Shown in pieces: positions 38,367 to 47,592 of a stretch of 64,000 nt of DNA. Source of the DNA: Pirellulales bacterium (GTDB lineage Bacteria; Planctomycetota; Planctomycetia; Pirellulales; JAEUIK01); NCBI GenBank assembly GCA_019694435.1, contig JAIBBZ010000002.1, forward strand, positions 124,001 to 188,000, written 5' to 3'. Position 1 is the first letter of the stretch; each line of letters opens with the position of its first letter. A program made the translations under genes and the position numbers. Below the pieces are notes generated by a model. The model did not search any database. It saw only the letters and a program-made list of their open reading frames with translations, and was not told the origin of the DNA.

Positions 38367-38927
38367 CTCGAAAGCGGGCGCCTGGGCCTTTTGTCGCCGG
38401 CGATCGTTCATGCCGACGAATTCGAGGATGGCTCGAGGGCCGGCATCGCCCAACCGCGGCTTGGCGAGCTTGAGGATTCGCGTGTAGCCGCCCGGACGGT
38501 CGGTAAACCGCGGGGCCACCACGGCGAACAGCACGCGCACAGCCTCTTTGTCGCCCAGCATTTGCAGCGCGCGACGGCGGGCATGAACTTCGGGGGCGAT
38601 CGCCTGAGCCCATTTCTTCCACTTGTCGCTCTTGCGCCAGGCCTTCCATTCCTGGGTGCCGCGTTCGGCCTGAGTGGCAAAAGGACGGGCTGCTTCCTGC
38701 GCCACGAGGCCCTTTTTGGCAATCGTGATGCAGCGCTCGACGAGCGGCCGCACTTCCTTGGCCTTGATCAACGTGGTGATGATCCGCCCTTTGACCTTGG
38801 GTACCGACAGGTCGCCTTCGTAGGTTTCCCGTTCGGTCAGAAACAAGGCGCTCGCCAGGTTGCGCAGCATGGCGCGTTGGTGGCTCGGGCATCGTCCCAA
38901 CACGCGGCCGCGTTTACGGTGTCTCAT
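38349..38927 (-). CDS. rplQ: Ribosomal protein L17
   Basis: 192 residues from ATG 38927 (MRHRKRGRVLGR, the invariant L17 start). The core is standard (HQRAMLRNLASALF, TTLIKAKEVRPLVERCITIAKKG, RFTDRPGGYTRI), but a lysine/tryptophan-rich insertion (EWKAWRKSDKWKKWAQ) makes it ~65 residues longer than E. coli L17. Last ribosomal gene of the rpmJ-rpsM-rpsK-rpsD-rpoA-rplQ unit. Confidence 0.96.
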   Translation of the reverse strand: MRHRKRGRVLGRCPSHQRAMLRNLASALFLTERETYEGDLSVPKVKGRIITTLIKAKEVRPLVERCITIAKKGLVAQEAARPFATQAERGTQEWKAWRKSDKWKKWAQAIAPEVHARRRALQMLGDKEAVRVLFAVVAPRFTDRPGGYTRILKLAKPRLGDAGPRAILEFVGMNDRRRQKAQAPAFETSASS

Positions 38928-38998
38928 GATCGTTGCTGTCGCCAGGCGACAGTCCGGCAAAAGGGCTTAAGCGGTAGTTTAGAATCAGGGTCGTCGCG

Positions 38999-39991
38999 TC
39001 AAACACCGGTCGCGCTGGGAACTCGCATTCCCAGCCGCAGGCCGAGCTGATTGAGCTTCTCGCGGACCTCGTTCAGCGTCGTTTCGCCGAAGTTGCGGAC
39101 TTCCAGCAACTGGTCTTCGGTCCGCTGCACGAGATCGCGCACGGTATTGATGTTCTCGCTCTCCAAGCAGTTCATGGCCCGGACGCTGAGCGCCAATTCG
39201 GCGAGGCTCATGTTGAGCTTGTGCTCGACGGCCGAATCGAGACCCAAGGCGATCGCCGTGCGGGCCTCGGCCGTGACCAGGGCGCCCAATTCGGTGTATT
39301 GGACGAACGGGTTGAGGTGCTTGCGGAGGATCTTCGAGGCCTCAACCAGGGCCAGCTCGGGACCGATGGTGCCGTTGGTCCAGATCTCGAGCGTCAGCTT
39401 GTCGAAGTTGGTCTTTTGACCGACGCGAGTTTCTTCGACCTCGTAACGCACGCGCGTCACGGGGCTGTAAATCGCATCGACCGGGATGATGCCGATCTCC
39501 TGGTCCCGAGCGGTGTTCTCGCTGGCCGGCACATAGCCGCGGCCGTTTTCGACGACCATCTCCAGCCGGAACGGCACATCGTCGGTCAGCGTCGCCAGCA
39601 CGAGGTCCTTGTTGAGCACTTCGACCGAATCGTCGGTCTGGATATCGCCGGCCGTGATCACCCCCTTGGTCGACTTGTCGATGGTGATGACCTTGGTGCT
39701 CTCGGTGTGGTTCTTGATGATCAGCGACTTGACGTTGAGCACGATGTCGGTGACGTCTTCGACCACGCCGGGCAGCGTGGTGAATTCATGCAGGGCGCCG
39801 TGCAGCTTGATCTGCGTGACCGAGCTGCCCTCGAGGCTCGAGAGCAGCACGCGACGCAGCGCGTTGCCGACGGTCGTGCCGAAGCCGCGTTCGAACGGCT
39901 CGGCCACGAATTTGCCGTAGGTCGGCGTGAGGGACTTGCGGTCGCAGTTGACGACACTGGGAAGTTCGAGACCGCGCCAACGAATTCGCAT
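38999..39991 (-). CDS. rpoA: RNA polymerase alpha subunit
   Basis: 330 residues with both halves complete. The N-terminal dimerisation/assembly domain has [21 protein letters not shown], and the C-terminal domain (from about 255) has [14 protein letters not shown], whose arginine corresponds to E. coli Arg265 used to contact UP elements and activators, and [18 protein letters not shown]. Located between rpsD and rplQ as in most bacteria. Confidence 0.98.
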   Translation of the reverse strand: MRIRWRGLELPSVVNCDRKSLTPTYGKFVAEPFERGFGTTVGNALRRVLLSSLEGSSVTQIKLHGALHEFTTLPGVVEDVTDIVLNVKSLIIKNHTESTKVITIDKSTKGVITAGDIQTDDSVEVLNKDLVLATLTDDVPFRLEMVVENGRGYVPASENTARDQEIGIIPVDAIYSPVTRVRYEVEETRVGQKTNFDKLTLEIWTNGTIGPELALVEASKILRKHLNPFVQYTELGALVTAEARTAIALGLDSAVEHKLNMSLAELALSVRAMNCLESENINTVRDLVQRTEDQLLEVRNFGETTLNEVREKLNQLGLRLGMRVPSATGV

Positions 39992-40054
39992 TTCAGGCCT
40001 CCGTGGACAGGGGGCGGCGGGAATTTAAGCCATCGGGCGCCGAGTTGACCGCAC

Positions 40055-40131
40055 GCGCTATCGCGAGCACAACTCGACGATCAGTTGGGCCCACTCGCGC
40101 TACCGCGAGCATAACTCGACGATCAGTTGGG
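40055..40131. repeat. 42-bp tandem duplication of the rpsD 3' end
   Basis: Blocks 40097-40131 (inside rpsD, including its stop) and 40055-40089 (downstream) are 35 bases long with two mismatches, offset by 42 bases. Reading the minus strand in the rpsD frame beyond the TAG at 40102-40100 gives fourteen codons ending QLIVELCSR and a second TAG at 40060-40058. Confidence 0.85.
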
Positions 40132-40726
40132 TCTGTACGGGGATCGACACGTCATCCGGACCGGGCAGCCGCGACACGATGCCCTCGACCGCCGGTCCCT
40201 CGATCAGGGTGAGGAAATCGGGCACCTGCTTCTGGTTCGACTCGAGGTTGTCCTTGGCCAGGGTGACGCTCTTGAGGCGGTTCTTCACGCGAATCACGTC
40301 GCCGGCCTTGCACAGCGCGCTGGGCACATTGACTTTCTGGCCGTTCACGGTGATGTGGCCGTGGGCGACCATCTGCCGGGCCTGGGCGCGGCTCTGGCCG
40401 AAACCGAGCCGGTAGACGACGTTGTCGAGCCGCCGCTCCAGCAGGCTCATCAGCGACGCGCCGGTGTTGCCCGTCGAACGCTCGGCCTCGGCGAAGTAGC
40501 GGCGGAACTGACGTTCGAGCACGCCGTAGAAGTGTTTGACCTTTTGCTTTTCGCGCAAGTGCTGGCCATAGTCGGTCAGCTTGCCGCGGCGCGACTGCTG
40601 CTGGCCCGGGGGCGTGTCGCGGCGCTCGACGGCGCACTTCGGCGTATCGCAACGCGACGCCTTGAGGAACAGCTTCATGCCTTCGCGGCGGCAGAGGCGG
40701 CAAACGGGTCCAGTGGTCCGGGCCAT
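40100..40726 (-). CDS. rpsD: Ribosomal protein S4
   Basis: 208 residues, 16S rRNA-binding primary assembly protein. Carries the zinc-binding form with Cys9, Cys12, Cys26 and Cys31, then the S4 RNA-binding domain (ERRLDNVVYRLGF, ARQMVAHGHITVNG). Ends in LIVELCSR, where a cysteine replaces the usual tyrosine of YSR. The 3' end is duplicated just downstream. Confidence 0.98.
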   Translation of the reverse strand: MARTTGPVCRLCRREGMKLFLKASRCDTPKCAVERRDTPPGQQQSRRGKLTDYGQHLREKQKVKHFYGVLERQFRRYFAEAERSTGNTGASLMSLLERRLDNVVYRLGFGQSRAQARQMVAHGHITVNGQKVNVPSALCKAGDVIRVKNRLKSVTLAKDNLESNQKQVPDFLTLIEGPAVEGIVSRLPGPDDVSIPVQTQLIVELCSR

Positions 40727-40814
40727 CGAGTCAGCTCAATCGGTTCGAGGTGCGGGGCAACAGGTTTTCCAGGGGGCAGGCTTCGAGAGCGGCCGTGTTG
40801 TGCCAGGTGCTCAA

Positions 40815-41195
40815 CTACACGCGGCGCTTCTTGCGCGGGCGACAGCCGTTGTGCGGCAGCGGGGTCACGTCTTCGATCGACTTGATGGTCATGCCCGCGG
40901 CTTGCAAGGCCGTGATGGCGCTCTCACGGCCGGCGCCGGGGCCCTTGACTTTGACTTCCAACTCGCGGACGCCGAACTTCGAGGCCTTTTCCGCGGCTTG
41001 CTGCGCGGCCATCTGGCCGGCATAGGGCGTACTCTTGCGGCTACCCTTGAAGCCGGTCGTACCAGCGCTCGCCCAACACAGGGCATCGCCCTTCGTGTCG
41101 GTGATGGTCACCGTCGTGTTGTTGAACGTCGATTTGATGTGCGCGACGCCCTGCGTCACGTTGCGGCGGATCTTGCGGCGTTTCGCTTTCGACAC
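40815..41195 (-). CDS. rpsK: Ribosomal protein S11
   Basis: 126 residues. [39 protein letters not shown] and [15 protein letters not shown] are the hallmark S11 segments. GTG start at 41195 with GGGAG ten bases before it. Part of the 30S platform; lies between rpsM and rpsD. Confidence 0.98.
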   Translation of the reverse strand: MSKAKRRKIRRNVTQGVAHIKSTFNNTTVTITDTKGDALCWASAGTTGFKGSRKSTPYAGQMAAQQAAEKASKFGVRELEVKVKGPGAGRESAITALQAAGMTIKSIEDVTPLPHNGCRPRKKRRV

Positions 41196-41320
41196 GAGTG
41201 CGAATCTCCCGGCGGGGTGGTCTGAGCTGAGCGGTCGGGCAAATCGAGTTCAGGGGGCGCCGCCTGCCAGGGCGCCGCGTCCCAAGGTGTGGGAAGGGGC
41301 CTCTCGGCGGCAGCCAAGGA

Positions 41321-41704
41321 CTAACGCAGGTCCTTGACGCCCTTCTTTCCGGCGACGGTCTTCTTCGGTCCCTTGCGGGTCCGGGCATTGGTGCGTGTGC
41401 GCTGGCCGCGAACCGGCAGCCCGCGGCGATGCCGCAGCCCGCGGTAGCAGCCGATATCGCGCAACCGCGCGATGTTCTGCGCCGTTTGCCGGCGAAGCTG
41501 ACCCTCGACCGTGTAGTCCTTGTCGAGGATCGCCGCGATCCGCGCGACTTCGTCTTCGTGCAGCTCACGAGCCTTCTTGTGCGGATCGACGCCCGCGTTG
41601 CGGCACAAATCGCGAGCGACCCGCGGACCGACCCCGTAGAGATAAGTCAGCGAGATCACCGTGGGGCGATCCGGCGGGATGTCGACACCCAAAACGCGCG
41701 GCAT
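41321..41704 (-). CDS. rpsM: Ribosomal protein S13
   Basis: 127 residues from ATG 41704. MPRVLGVDIPPDRPTVI, LTYLYGVGP and the basic tail GLPVRGQRTRTNARTRKGPKKTVAGKK. Head protein of the 30S subunit contacting P-site tRNA and the 50S. A perfect 7-bp inverted repeat (CAAGGAC/GTCCTTG) encloses its stop codon. Confidence 0.98.
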   Translation of the reverse strand: MPRVLGVDIPPDRPTVISLTYLYGVGPRVARDLCRNAGVDPHKKARELHEDEVARIAAILDKDYTVEGQLRRQTAQNIARLRDIGCYRGLRHRRGLPVRGQRTRTNARTRKGPKKTVAGKKGVKDLR

Positions 41705-42014
41705 ATCGTTCGGCTCCGGTTGGTCGTCCGCGGCCAGGCGGACGCGGAAACTGCGGCTGTGCGCGGCCCGGCAAGGGGCACGCCCGTTCGGCCTTCGTGG
41801 CACTCGCTCACAGGGTGCCCGGCGGGCACGCGAACACCCACCCCGGCGCCGGAAGCGATTCGTCAACGCGGCGCGACAACGGTGCGCTGCTTGTACGACC
41901 CTTCGGGCTCGCGCGTCGGTTGCGCGAAATCGTCAGCTAGACCCTGCGAGGGACCCAATCGGTCGCGGGGCGGTGTGAGGAGGTCGCTTCGGCAGGCTTC
42001 CTTGCGACGACCGC

Positions 42015-42128
42015 TCAACCCTGACGCTGCTTGTGGCGGGGATTGCTGCACACCACGTAGACCACGCCGCGGCGACGAACGACCTTGCAATGGTCACAAA
42101 CCCGTTTGACGCTCGCGCGAACTTTCAT
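42015..42128 (-). CDS. rpmJ: Ribosomal protein L36
   Basis: 37 residues, too short for most gene finders. [21 protein letters not shown] followed by [12 protein letters not shown]; Cys11, Cys14, Cys27 and His32 form the zinc site of the C+ form. It heads the third ribosomal transcription unit behind its own promoter; infA, which often precedes it, is missing. Confidence 0.97.
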   Translation of the reverse strand: MKVRASVKRVCDHCKVVRRRGVVYVVCSNPRHKQRQG

Positions 42129-42175
42129 GGCTGCCGACAACCCTGTGCGGAATTCCACTTCGGCCAAAGCACATA

Positions 42176-42205
42176 AATATAGGGGGCGCTGCCGGACCCT
42201 TGCAA
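42176..42205 (-). promoter_or_regulatory. Promoter of the rpmJ-rplQ unit
   Basis: Minus strand: TTGCAA at 42205-42200, 18-base spacer, TATATT at 42181-42176 in a conspicuously AT-rich patch. Predicted start near 42169, leader about 40 bases. It stands directly after the map terminator, supporting a separate transcription unit. Confidence 0.5.
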
Positions 42206-42313
42206 GGGGCGAAATTCGCGGATTCAAGGCACTTTTTTGCTGCCCTACGGACCCATCTGCCGGGTACCCGCTCGGGAGTCCCCCAAGTTGGGCGGCCTGG
42301 GTAAATGCTAGCG

Positions 42314-42356
42314 AAAAAGCCGCTCGTCGCCCACTCCACCGCCTCAGGCGAGCGGC
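42314..42356 (-). terminator. Intrinsic terminator after map
   Basis: GCCGCTCG (42356-42349, inside the last map codons) pairs perfectly with CGAGCGGC (42326-42319), followed by five Ts (42318-42314). The 22-base loop contains the map stop. It marks the end of the rpsJ-map operon. Confidence 0.65.
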
Positions 42357-43144
42357 GGCAAGTCGAGTTCCCCGTTGGGACCGGCGGTGAGCACGAACGG
42401 ACCATCGGCCGTCAGCGCAATCGTGTGCTCGAAATGGGCACTGGCCTTGCCGTCTTGGGTCGATTGGGTCCAGTGGTCCGGCAGCGGCTTGACCCGCTTG
42501 GTGCCCATGTTGACCATCGGCTCGACGGCGATCACCAGGCCCGGCTCCAGCCGGAAGTCGCCCTTGCGGATGAACTGGGGACTGGCGTAGTTGGGCACCT
42601 GTGGGTCTTCGTGCATGTCGCGGCCGATGCCATGACCCACGAAACACTCGACCGTGGCGAAGCCGGCCTGTTTGACATACGCATCCATCTCGGCGGCCAC
42701 TTCGCTCCAGAGCTTGGCCGTGGCCATCCGCTCGATCGCCAGATGGAGCGTACCGCGCGTCACCTGCAGCAGCCGGGCGACCTCGGGTTCGACCTGGCCG
42801 ACGGGGTGCGTATAGGCCGAGTCACCGCACCAGCCGTTGAGCCGGCAACCGGTGTCGATGCTGACGACGTCGCCTTCTTGCAGGACCCGCGCGCCGGGTA
42901 TGCCGTGTACCACTTCCTCGTTGACCGAGATGCAGGTCACGGCCGGAAAGGGCACCTTGCCGGGCACACCCTTGAACAGCGGCACGGCGCCGCGCTCGTT
43001 GAAGAACTGTTCGACTGCGGCGTCGATCTCGCCGGTCGTGACGCCCGGACGCACCCATTGCCGCGCGATGCAATGAGCCTGATAGACGAGCAGGCCGGCT
43101 TCGCGGAGCAGAGCGATTTCGCGGGGTGAACGCAGAGTTTGCAC
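42344..43144 (-). CDS. map: Type I methionine aminopeptidase
   Basis: 266 residues, GTG start at 43144. All metal ligands are present: Asp97 (VSIDTG), Asp108 (CGDSA), His171 ([13 protein letters not shown]), Glu208 (AVEPM) and the late glutamate in HFEHT; His80 is the substrate histidine. It removes the initiator methionine from nascent proteins. Follows adk as in many spc operons, and is the last gene of that transcript judging from the terminator. Confidence 0.97.
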   Translation of the reverse strand: MQTLRSPREIALLREAGLLVYQAHCIARQWVRPGVTTGEIDAAVEQFFNERGAVPLFKGVPGKVPFPAVTCISVNEEVVHGIPGARVLQEGDVVSIDTGCRLNGWCGDSAYTHPVGQVEPEVARLLQVTRGTLHLAIERMATAKLWSEVAAEMDAYVKQAGFATVECFVGHGIGRDMHEDPQVPNYASPQFIRKGDFRLEPGLVIAVEPMVNMGTKRVKPLPDHWTQSTQDGKASAHFEHTIALTADGPFVLTAGPNGELDLPPLA

Positions 43145-43165
43145 GCCGACTGAGCGCCTTCCGTA

Positions 43166-43768
43166 CTACGAGCGGTTGCTGCGGACCTGGGTGCTGTTTT
43201 TCGCGGCCTGCTGGGCGGCCTCGTCCACAGCTTTTTGAATCCGGGCGAACACCTCATCGGGCGTGCCCATCGCGTCGATCGATCTTAACAGACCCAGCCG
43301 TTCGTAGTAATCGGCGACGGGCCGCGTTTGTTCTTCGTACGAGCGGAAACGCTTGAGGACGATTTCGGGCTGATCATCTGGACGGCCGCGGCCCAACAGC
43401 CGTGCGACGAGCGCCTCGGGATCGACCTTCAATTCCAGGACCACGTGCAGGGGTGTGCCCCGCTCTTGCAAAAATTCGTCGAGGGCCTGGGCCTGCTTGA
43501 GCGTGCGCGGGAAACCGTCGAACAGACAGCCGGCCGAACAGTCGGGCTGCTCGAGCCGCTCGCCGACCAGCTGCAAGATCACAGGGTCGGGTACGAGCTG
43601 GCCGTGCTCGAGAAAGCCGCGCACATACTCGCCGATCTCCTGTCCCTCGCTGATCGCCTTGCGCAACATCTCGCCGGTCGAGAGGTGCGGGATCGACAGG
43701 TACTTGATCAGCCGAGCTGATTGCGTGCCTTTGCCGGCGCCGGGAGGACCGAGGAACACAATCTGCAT
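43166..43768 (-). CDS. adk: Adenylate kinase
   Basis: 200 residues from ATG 43768. P-loop GPPGAGKGTQSARL at 7-20, AMP site HLSTGEMLR, FDGFPRTLKQA, and GRGRPDD followed directly by the last helices. The lid domain is missing or very short, so it is the short-form enzyme. It interconverts ATP+AMP and 2 ADP. Sits between secY and map as usual. Confidence 0.95.
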   Translation of the reverse strand: MQIVFLGPPGAGKGTQSARLIKYLSIPHLSTGEMLRKAISEGQEIGEYVRGFLEHGQLVPDPVILQLVGERLEQPDCSAGCLFDGFPRTLKQAQALDEFLQERGTPLHVVLELKVDPEALVARLLGRGRPDDQPEIVLKRFRSYEEQTRPVADYYERLGLLRSIDAMGTPDEVFARIQKAVDEAAQQAAKNSTQVRSNRS

Positions 43769-43846
43769 CGATCGCTCTCCGGCCGCGCTCTGCTCGACGC
43801 TCACACGGCGTCGTGGCGGCAAGACCTGGTCAAGACTGCGAGGAGC

Positions 43847-45205
43847 TTACCTTTCAAGCAAACCCCGATAATTCCTCATCACGAGATGGCTGTCAATCTT
43901 CCGCACCAGGTCAAACGCCACACTGACGGCAATCAACAGGCCCGTACCACCGTAGAAATTGGCCACTTGCATGGGAATCTCGATGGCTCCGGACACCAAG
44001 CTCGGGGCTACGGCCACGATGGCTAAAAATGCCGCACCCACGTAGGTGATTCGCACCATCACGCGTTCCAGGTAGTCGGCCGTCCGTTTCCCCGGCCGAT
44101 AGCCCGGGATGAAGTTCCCGTAGTCCTTGAGCGTATTGGCCATATCCTTCGGATTGAAAATGATCGCCGTCCAGAAGTAGCAGAAGAAGAAGATCAGGGC
44201 GATGTACAGCACGTTGTAGACGAACGACGAACTGCGGGTAAACGTACGGGCCAATTCGCTCAGCCATACTTGCTTGGGGAAGGCCGTGCTGAGGTTCTGG
44301 AACAGAATCCACGGGAACATCAGCAGGCTGCTCGCGAACACGATCGGCATCACGCCGGCCTGATTGATTCTCAGCGGCAGGTACTGCCGGCCACCGCCAT
44401 AGACGCGACGGCCACGGACGTGCTTGGCGCTCTGCGTGGGAATGCGGCGCTCGCCTTGCGTCATGAAGACCACGCCGCAGACGACTCCCAAGAACAACAG
44501 GATCAGGACCAACAGGCGATCGACGCCGACCGACCCTCCGGCACCGCCGCCCAGGACCAGGCCGTTCTGGAACAAGGGGCTCAGGAGCTGATAGCCGGCG
44601 AAGGGCATGTCGGCGACGATGCCCGCCATGATCAACAAGCTGATGCCGTTGCCGATGCCATGCTCGTCGATCTGTTCGCCGAGCCACATCAAGAACACGG
44701 TGCCTGCGGTCATGATGACGACCGCCACAAAGTGCCAGCCGAAGCCCAGATCGCCGTTCGCGTTGAGGAAGTTCTGCAGGATCAGCCCGCTGGTTGCCAG
44801 CCAGGATACGTAGAACCAGCTTTGCCCGAAGCAGATCGCCACGGTGGCATACCGGGTGTACTCGTTGATTTTTTTCTGGCCCGACTCGCCCTCCTTGCGC
44901 AGCCGTTCGAGCGGCGCCCAAACGCTCGAGAGCAACTGGAAGATGATCGAGGCCGAGATGTAAGGCATGATCCCGAGGCCGAAGATCGTGCTTTGACTCA
45001 ACGGGCTCGCGCTGAAGATGGCAACCTGCTTGAGAAAGTCGCCCAGGCCGCCTTGACCTTGAAACGCATTGGCCAGGGCCTTCTGATCGACGATCGGCAG
45101 CGGAACCCAATACCCCAGGCGGTAGATCGCCAGCAAGAACAGCGTCAGGCCAATCTTGTTCCGCAGTTCAGGGATCGTGAACACGACCCGTAGTTTTTCC
45201 CACAT
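43847..45205 (-). CDS. secY: Protein translocase subunit SecY
   Basis: 452 residues from ATG 45205, ten membrane helices. Plug/lateral-gate region STIFGLGIMPYISASIIFQLL, cytosolic loops with RIPTQSAKHVRGRRVYGG and the C-terminal ribosome-contact loop YRPGKRTADYLERVM are in place. It forms the SecYEG channel in the cytoplasmic membrane. Located after rplO as in most bacteria. Confidence 0.98.
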   Translation of the reverse strand: MWEKLRVVFTIPELRNKIGLTLFLLAIYRLGYWVPLPIVDQKALANAFQGQGGLGDFLKQVAIFSASPLSQSTIFGLGIMPYISASIIFQLLSSVWAPLERLRKEGESGQKKINEYTRYATVAICFGQSWFYVSWLATSGLILQNFLNANGDLGFGWHFVAVVIMTAGTVFLMWLGEQIDEHGIGNGISLLIMAGIVADMPFAGYQLLSPLFQNGLVLGGGAGGSVGVDRLLVLILLFLGVVCGVVFMTQGERRIPTQSAKHVRGRRVYGGGRQYLPLRINQAGVMPIVFASSLLMFPWILFQNLSTAFPKQVWLSELARTFTRSSSFVYNVLYIALIFFFCYFWTAIIFNPKDMANTLKDYGNFIPGYRPGKRTADYLERVMVRITYVGAAFLAIVAVAPSLVSGAIEIPMQVANFYGGTGLLIAVSVAFDLVRKIDSHLVMRNYRGLLER

Positions 45206-45421
45206 GGTTCGCTCCGTCTGCGATAGGAGTGCCTGCGAAAGGCCTGCGAAAGTTTCTCGCCGCGGCCGAACGACCGCGGTGTCATCCGTGACCGGGTGTT
45301 TGCGGTCCACATCACGGGGCGCGACGCCCCGCGAGACGCTGGTTCAGTCTCGTTGGTTCAACCTGTTCGATCGCCACACCGCTGCAGCGAGCCCCTTGCT
45401 GCCGCCGGGCACAGCGCCGAC

Positions 45422-45928
45422 TCAGCTCGAGGCGCCGCTTTTGCGCGCCGCACGCGTCTGATTCTTCACCACCGGGGCCGGTCCCGGCAAGACGACCGCT
45501 TCGGCGCCCGCCTTTTGAATCTTCTCCAGGGCGGAGGCGCTGAACTTGTGGGCCGAAATCTTCAATTTCTTGGTCAACTCTCCGTTGCCGAGAATTTTCA
45601 GAAAATCGAACCGCGTCGGCGCCAGGTGACGCTCCTGCAGCAACTCAGGCGTGATCTCCGCGCCCGCGTCGAACAGCTTTTCGAGCTGGCCGACGTTGAT
45701 TGCAAACACCACGCGGGCCCATTGGTTGTTGAACCCGCGCTTCGGGATGCGGCGGACCAGGGGCAAGCGACCGCCCTCGAAGGCCGGGTGGGCCGACCAG
45801 CCGGCCAACTGACCCTGTCCCTTGTGGCCGCGGCCAGCCGTCTTGCCGCGCCCCGAGCCGGTACCGCGCCCGATACGCAGGCGCTTGGTCCGTTTCTTTA
45901 TGCCTTGGTGGACGTCGTGGAGATTCAT
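45422..45928 (-). CDS. rplO: Ribosomal protein L15
   Basis: 168 residues. MNLHDVHQGIKKRTKRLRIGRGTGSGRGKTAGRGHKG... is the glycine/arginine-rich L15 start (here quoted in part), followed by FEGGRLPLVRRIPKRGFNN. The ATG overlaps the rpsE stop by four bases (ATGA), leaving no room for rpmD. Confidence 0.97.
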   Translation of the reverse strand: MNLHDVHQGIKKRTKRLRIGRGTGSGRGKTAGRGHKGQGQLAGWSAHPAFEGGRLPLVRRIPKRGFNNQWARVVFAINVGQLEKLFDAGAEITPELLQERHLAPTRFDFLKILGNGELTKKLKISAHKFSASALEKIQKAGAEAVVLPGPAPVVKNQTRAARKSGASS

Positions 45929-46416
45929 GACAGGGTGACTCCTCGCAGCCGCTCGATGTCCTGCTTGCTGCGCAGCTTGGACAAGGCGTCCATCGTGGCC
46001 TTGACCAGATTGACGGGATTGGTCGAGCCGAAGCTCTTGGTGAGAATGTTGTGAATGCCGGCGGCTTCACACACCGCACGCACGCTGGCGCCGGCGATGA
46101 CCCCGGTACCCGGCGCGGCCGGCACCAAGATCACCTGGGCAGCGCCGAACTGGCCCTTGACGGTGTGCGGGATCGTGTCGCCTTCCATGGGCACGCTCGA
46201 CATGCTGCGGCTGCCGTCCTTGACGGCCTTTTCCACCGCCGGCGGCACTTCGTTCGCCTTGCCATAGCCCCAGCCGACACGCCCGCGACCGTCGCCCACG
46301 ACGACCATGGCTGCAAAGCTGAAGCGACGGCCGCCTTTTACCACGGCAGCGCACCGTTTGATCTTCACGACCTTGTCGATCAGACCACCCTGGTTCGATT
46401 CGTTGTCTTTCGCCAC
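45925..46416 (-). CDS. rpsE: Ribosomal protein S5
   Basis: 163 residues from GTG 46416 (the frame extends upstream into rplR but homology starts here). VVKIKRCAAVVKGGRRFSFAA, GDGRGRVGWGYGKANEVP and APGTGVIAGASVRAVCEAAGI are classic S5 segments. S5 is important for decoding accuracy and mRNA unwinding. Confidence 0.96.
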   Translation of the reverse strand: MAKDNESNQGGLIDKVVKIKRCAAVVKGGRRFSFAAMVVVGDGRGRVGWGYGKANEVPPAVEKAVKDGSRSMSSVPMEGDTIPHTVKGQFGAAQVILVPAAPGTGVIAGASVRAVCEAAGIHNILTKSFGSTNPVNLVKATMDALSKLRSKQDIERLRGVTLS

Positions 46417-46435
46417 GACTGCTGCACTCCGAGAA

Positions 46436-46801
46436 TTAGAATTCCAAGCCGGCCTTGCGGGCGGCATCGGCCAAGGCGGCGATGCGGCCATGATACTTGT
46501 ACTCGCGCCGATCGAAGCACACCTGCTTCACGCCGGCCGCCAGTGCCCGTTCGGCCAGCGCCGTGCCGATCGTCTCGGCGGCGACCTTGTTGCCGCCGTA
46601 CTTGATCCCGCCGGACAGTTGCTTGTCGGCGGTGCTGGCCGAGGCCAGGGTCTGGCCATCGTCGTCGTTGATCACCTGGGCATAAATGTGCTTGTGGCTG
46701 CGGAAGACCGTCAGTCGCGGTCGTTCGGCCGTGCCGCGCACGCGCCGCCGCACGCGAAACCGCCGCCGCTGCCGGCTGAGATTGATCGATTTTTGCAACA
46801 T
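46436..46801 (-). CDS. rplR: Ribosomal protein L18
   Basis: 121 residues. [31 protein letters not shown] and [26 protein letters not shown] identify L18, the 5S-rRNA-binding protein. Starts at ATG 46801, 155 bases after rplF; that gap contains no gene. Confidence 0.97.
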   Translation of the reverse strand: MLQKSINLSRQRRRFRVRRRVRGTAERPRLTVFRSHKHIYAQVINDDDGQTLASASTADKQLSGGIKYGGNKVAAETIGTALAERALAAGVKQVCFDRREYKYHGRIAALADAARKAGLEF

Positions 46802-46944
46802 GAATCCACTCTCCCACGGGGAAGCAGGGCGGCCGGAGGCCGGTTACTGCTTCGATAGTTCGGTCGATTGGAAGTTTGTTCGGAACTCGCTGGGCCACAC
46901 CGCCGCGGATCGGATCGACGATCACGCAGGCCAGGGGACGGTTA

Positions 46945-46970
46945 ATTTCGTGACGGTCATTTCGTGACGG
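46945..46970. repeat. 14-bp direct repeat across the rplF stop
   Basis: The 12 bases 46959-46970 (last codons of rplF and part of its TGA) recur exactly at 46945-46956, offset by 14. Continuing in the rplF frame past TGA (46959-46957) gives four codons and TAA at 46944-46942. Confidence 0.6.
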
Positions 46971-47502
46971 CCTTGCCCGCCTTGCGCCGGACCACTTCGC
47001 CGTCGTAGCGGATGCCCTTGCCTTTGTAGGGCTCGGGCTTGCGGACGGCGCGGACCTCGGCGGCGAACTGGCCGACGAGCTGCTTGTCGGCGCCCTTGAT
47101 GACGATGTGCGTCTGGTCGGGGCAAGTGACTTTCAGTGCCGCGGGAATCGGCCGATGGACCTCGTGGGCGAAGCCGACGCGCAACTGCAAGATGTTTCCT
47201 TGCACTGCGGCCAGGTAGCCGACGCCGACGATCTCGAGCTTCTTCTCGTAGCCCTTGGTCACGCCGACGACCATGTTTTGCAACATCGCGCGCGTCATGC
47301 CGTGCAAAGCGCGGGGCAACCGATCGTCGGACGACCGCACGACCGTGAGCAGACGCTTGGCCTCGTCGTAGGTCACGGTGATTTCGGGGCGATGCTCGAA
47401 CTGGAGCTGGCCGCCGGGACCCTCGACCGAGACCACGCGGCCCTCGATCGCCAGCTTCACGTTGCTGGGAATCGCGATGGGTTGTTTACCGATACGGGAC
47501 AT
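46957..47502 (-). CDS. rplF: Ribosomal protein L6
   Basis: 181 residues. MSRIGKQPIAIPSNVKLAIEG, LHGMTRAMLQNMVVGVTKGYEKKLEIVGVGYLA (quoted in part) and the C-terminal GADKQLVGQFAAEVRAVRKPEPYKGKGI region mark L6. ATG 47502. A short direct repeat supplies a second in-frame stop after the gene. Confidence 0.97.
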   Translation of the reverse strand: MSRIGKQPIAIPSNVKLAIEGRVVSVEGPGGQLQFEHRPEITVTYDEAKRLLTVVRSSDDRLPRALHGMTRAMLQNMVVGVTKGYEKKLEIVGVGYLAAVQGNILQLRVGFAHEVHRPIPAALKVTCPDQTHIVIKGADKQLVGQFAAEVRAVRKPEPYKGKGIRYDGEVVRRKAGKAVTK

Positions 47503-47592
47503 GGGTCTGTCGCGCCTTCCAAGCGGGAGATGTTTACCGGGGGGCGAGCGTGTGGGTGCCGGGGGATCGGGTTAGTTGGAACTCGCGGGGGC

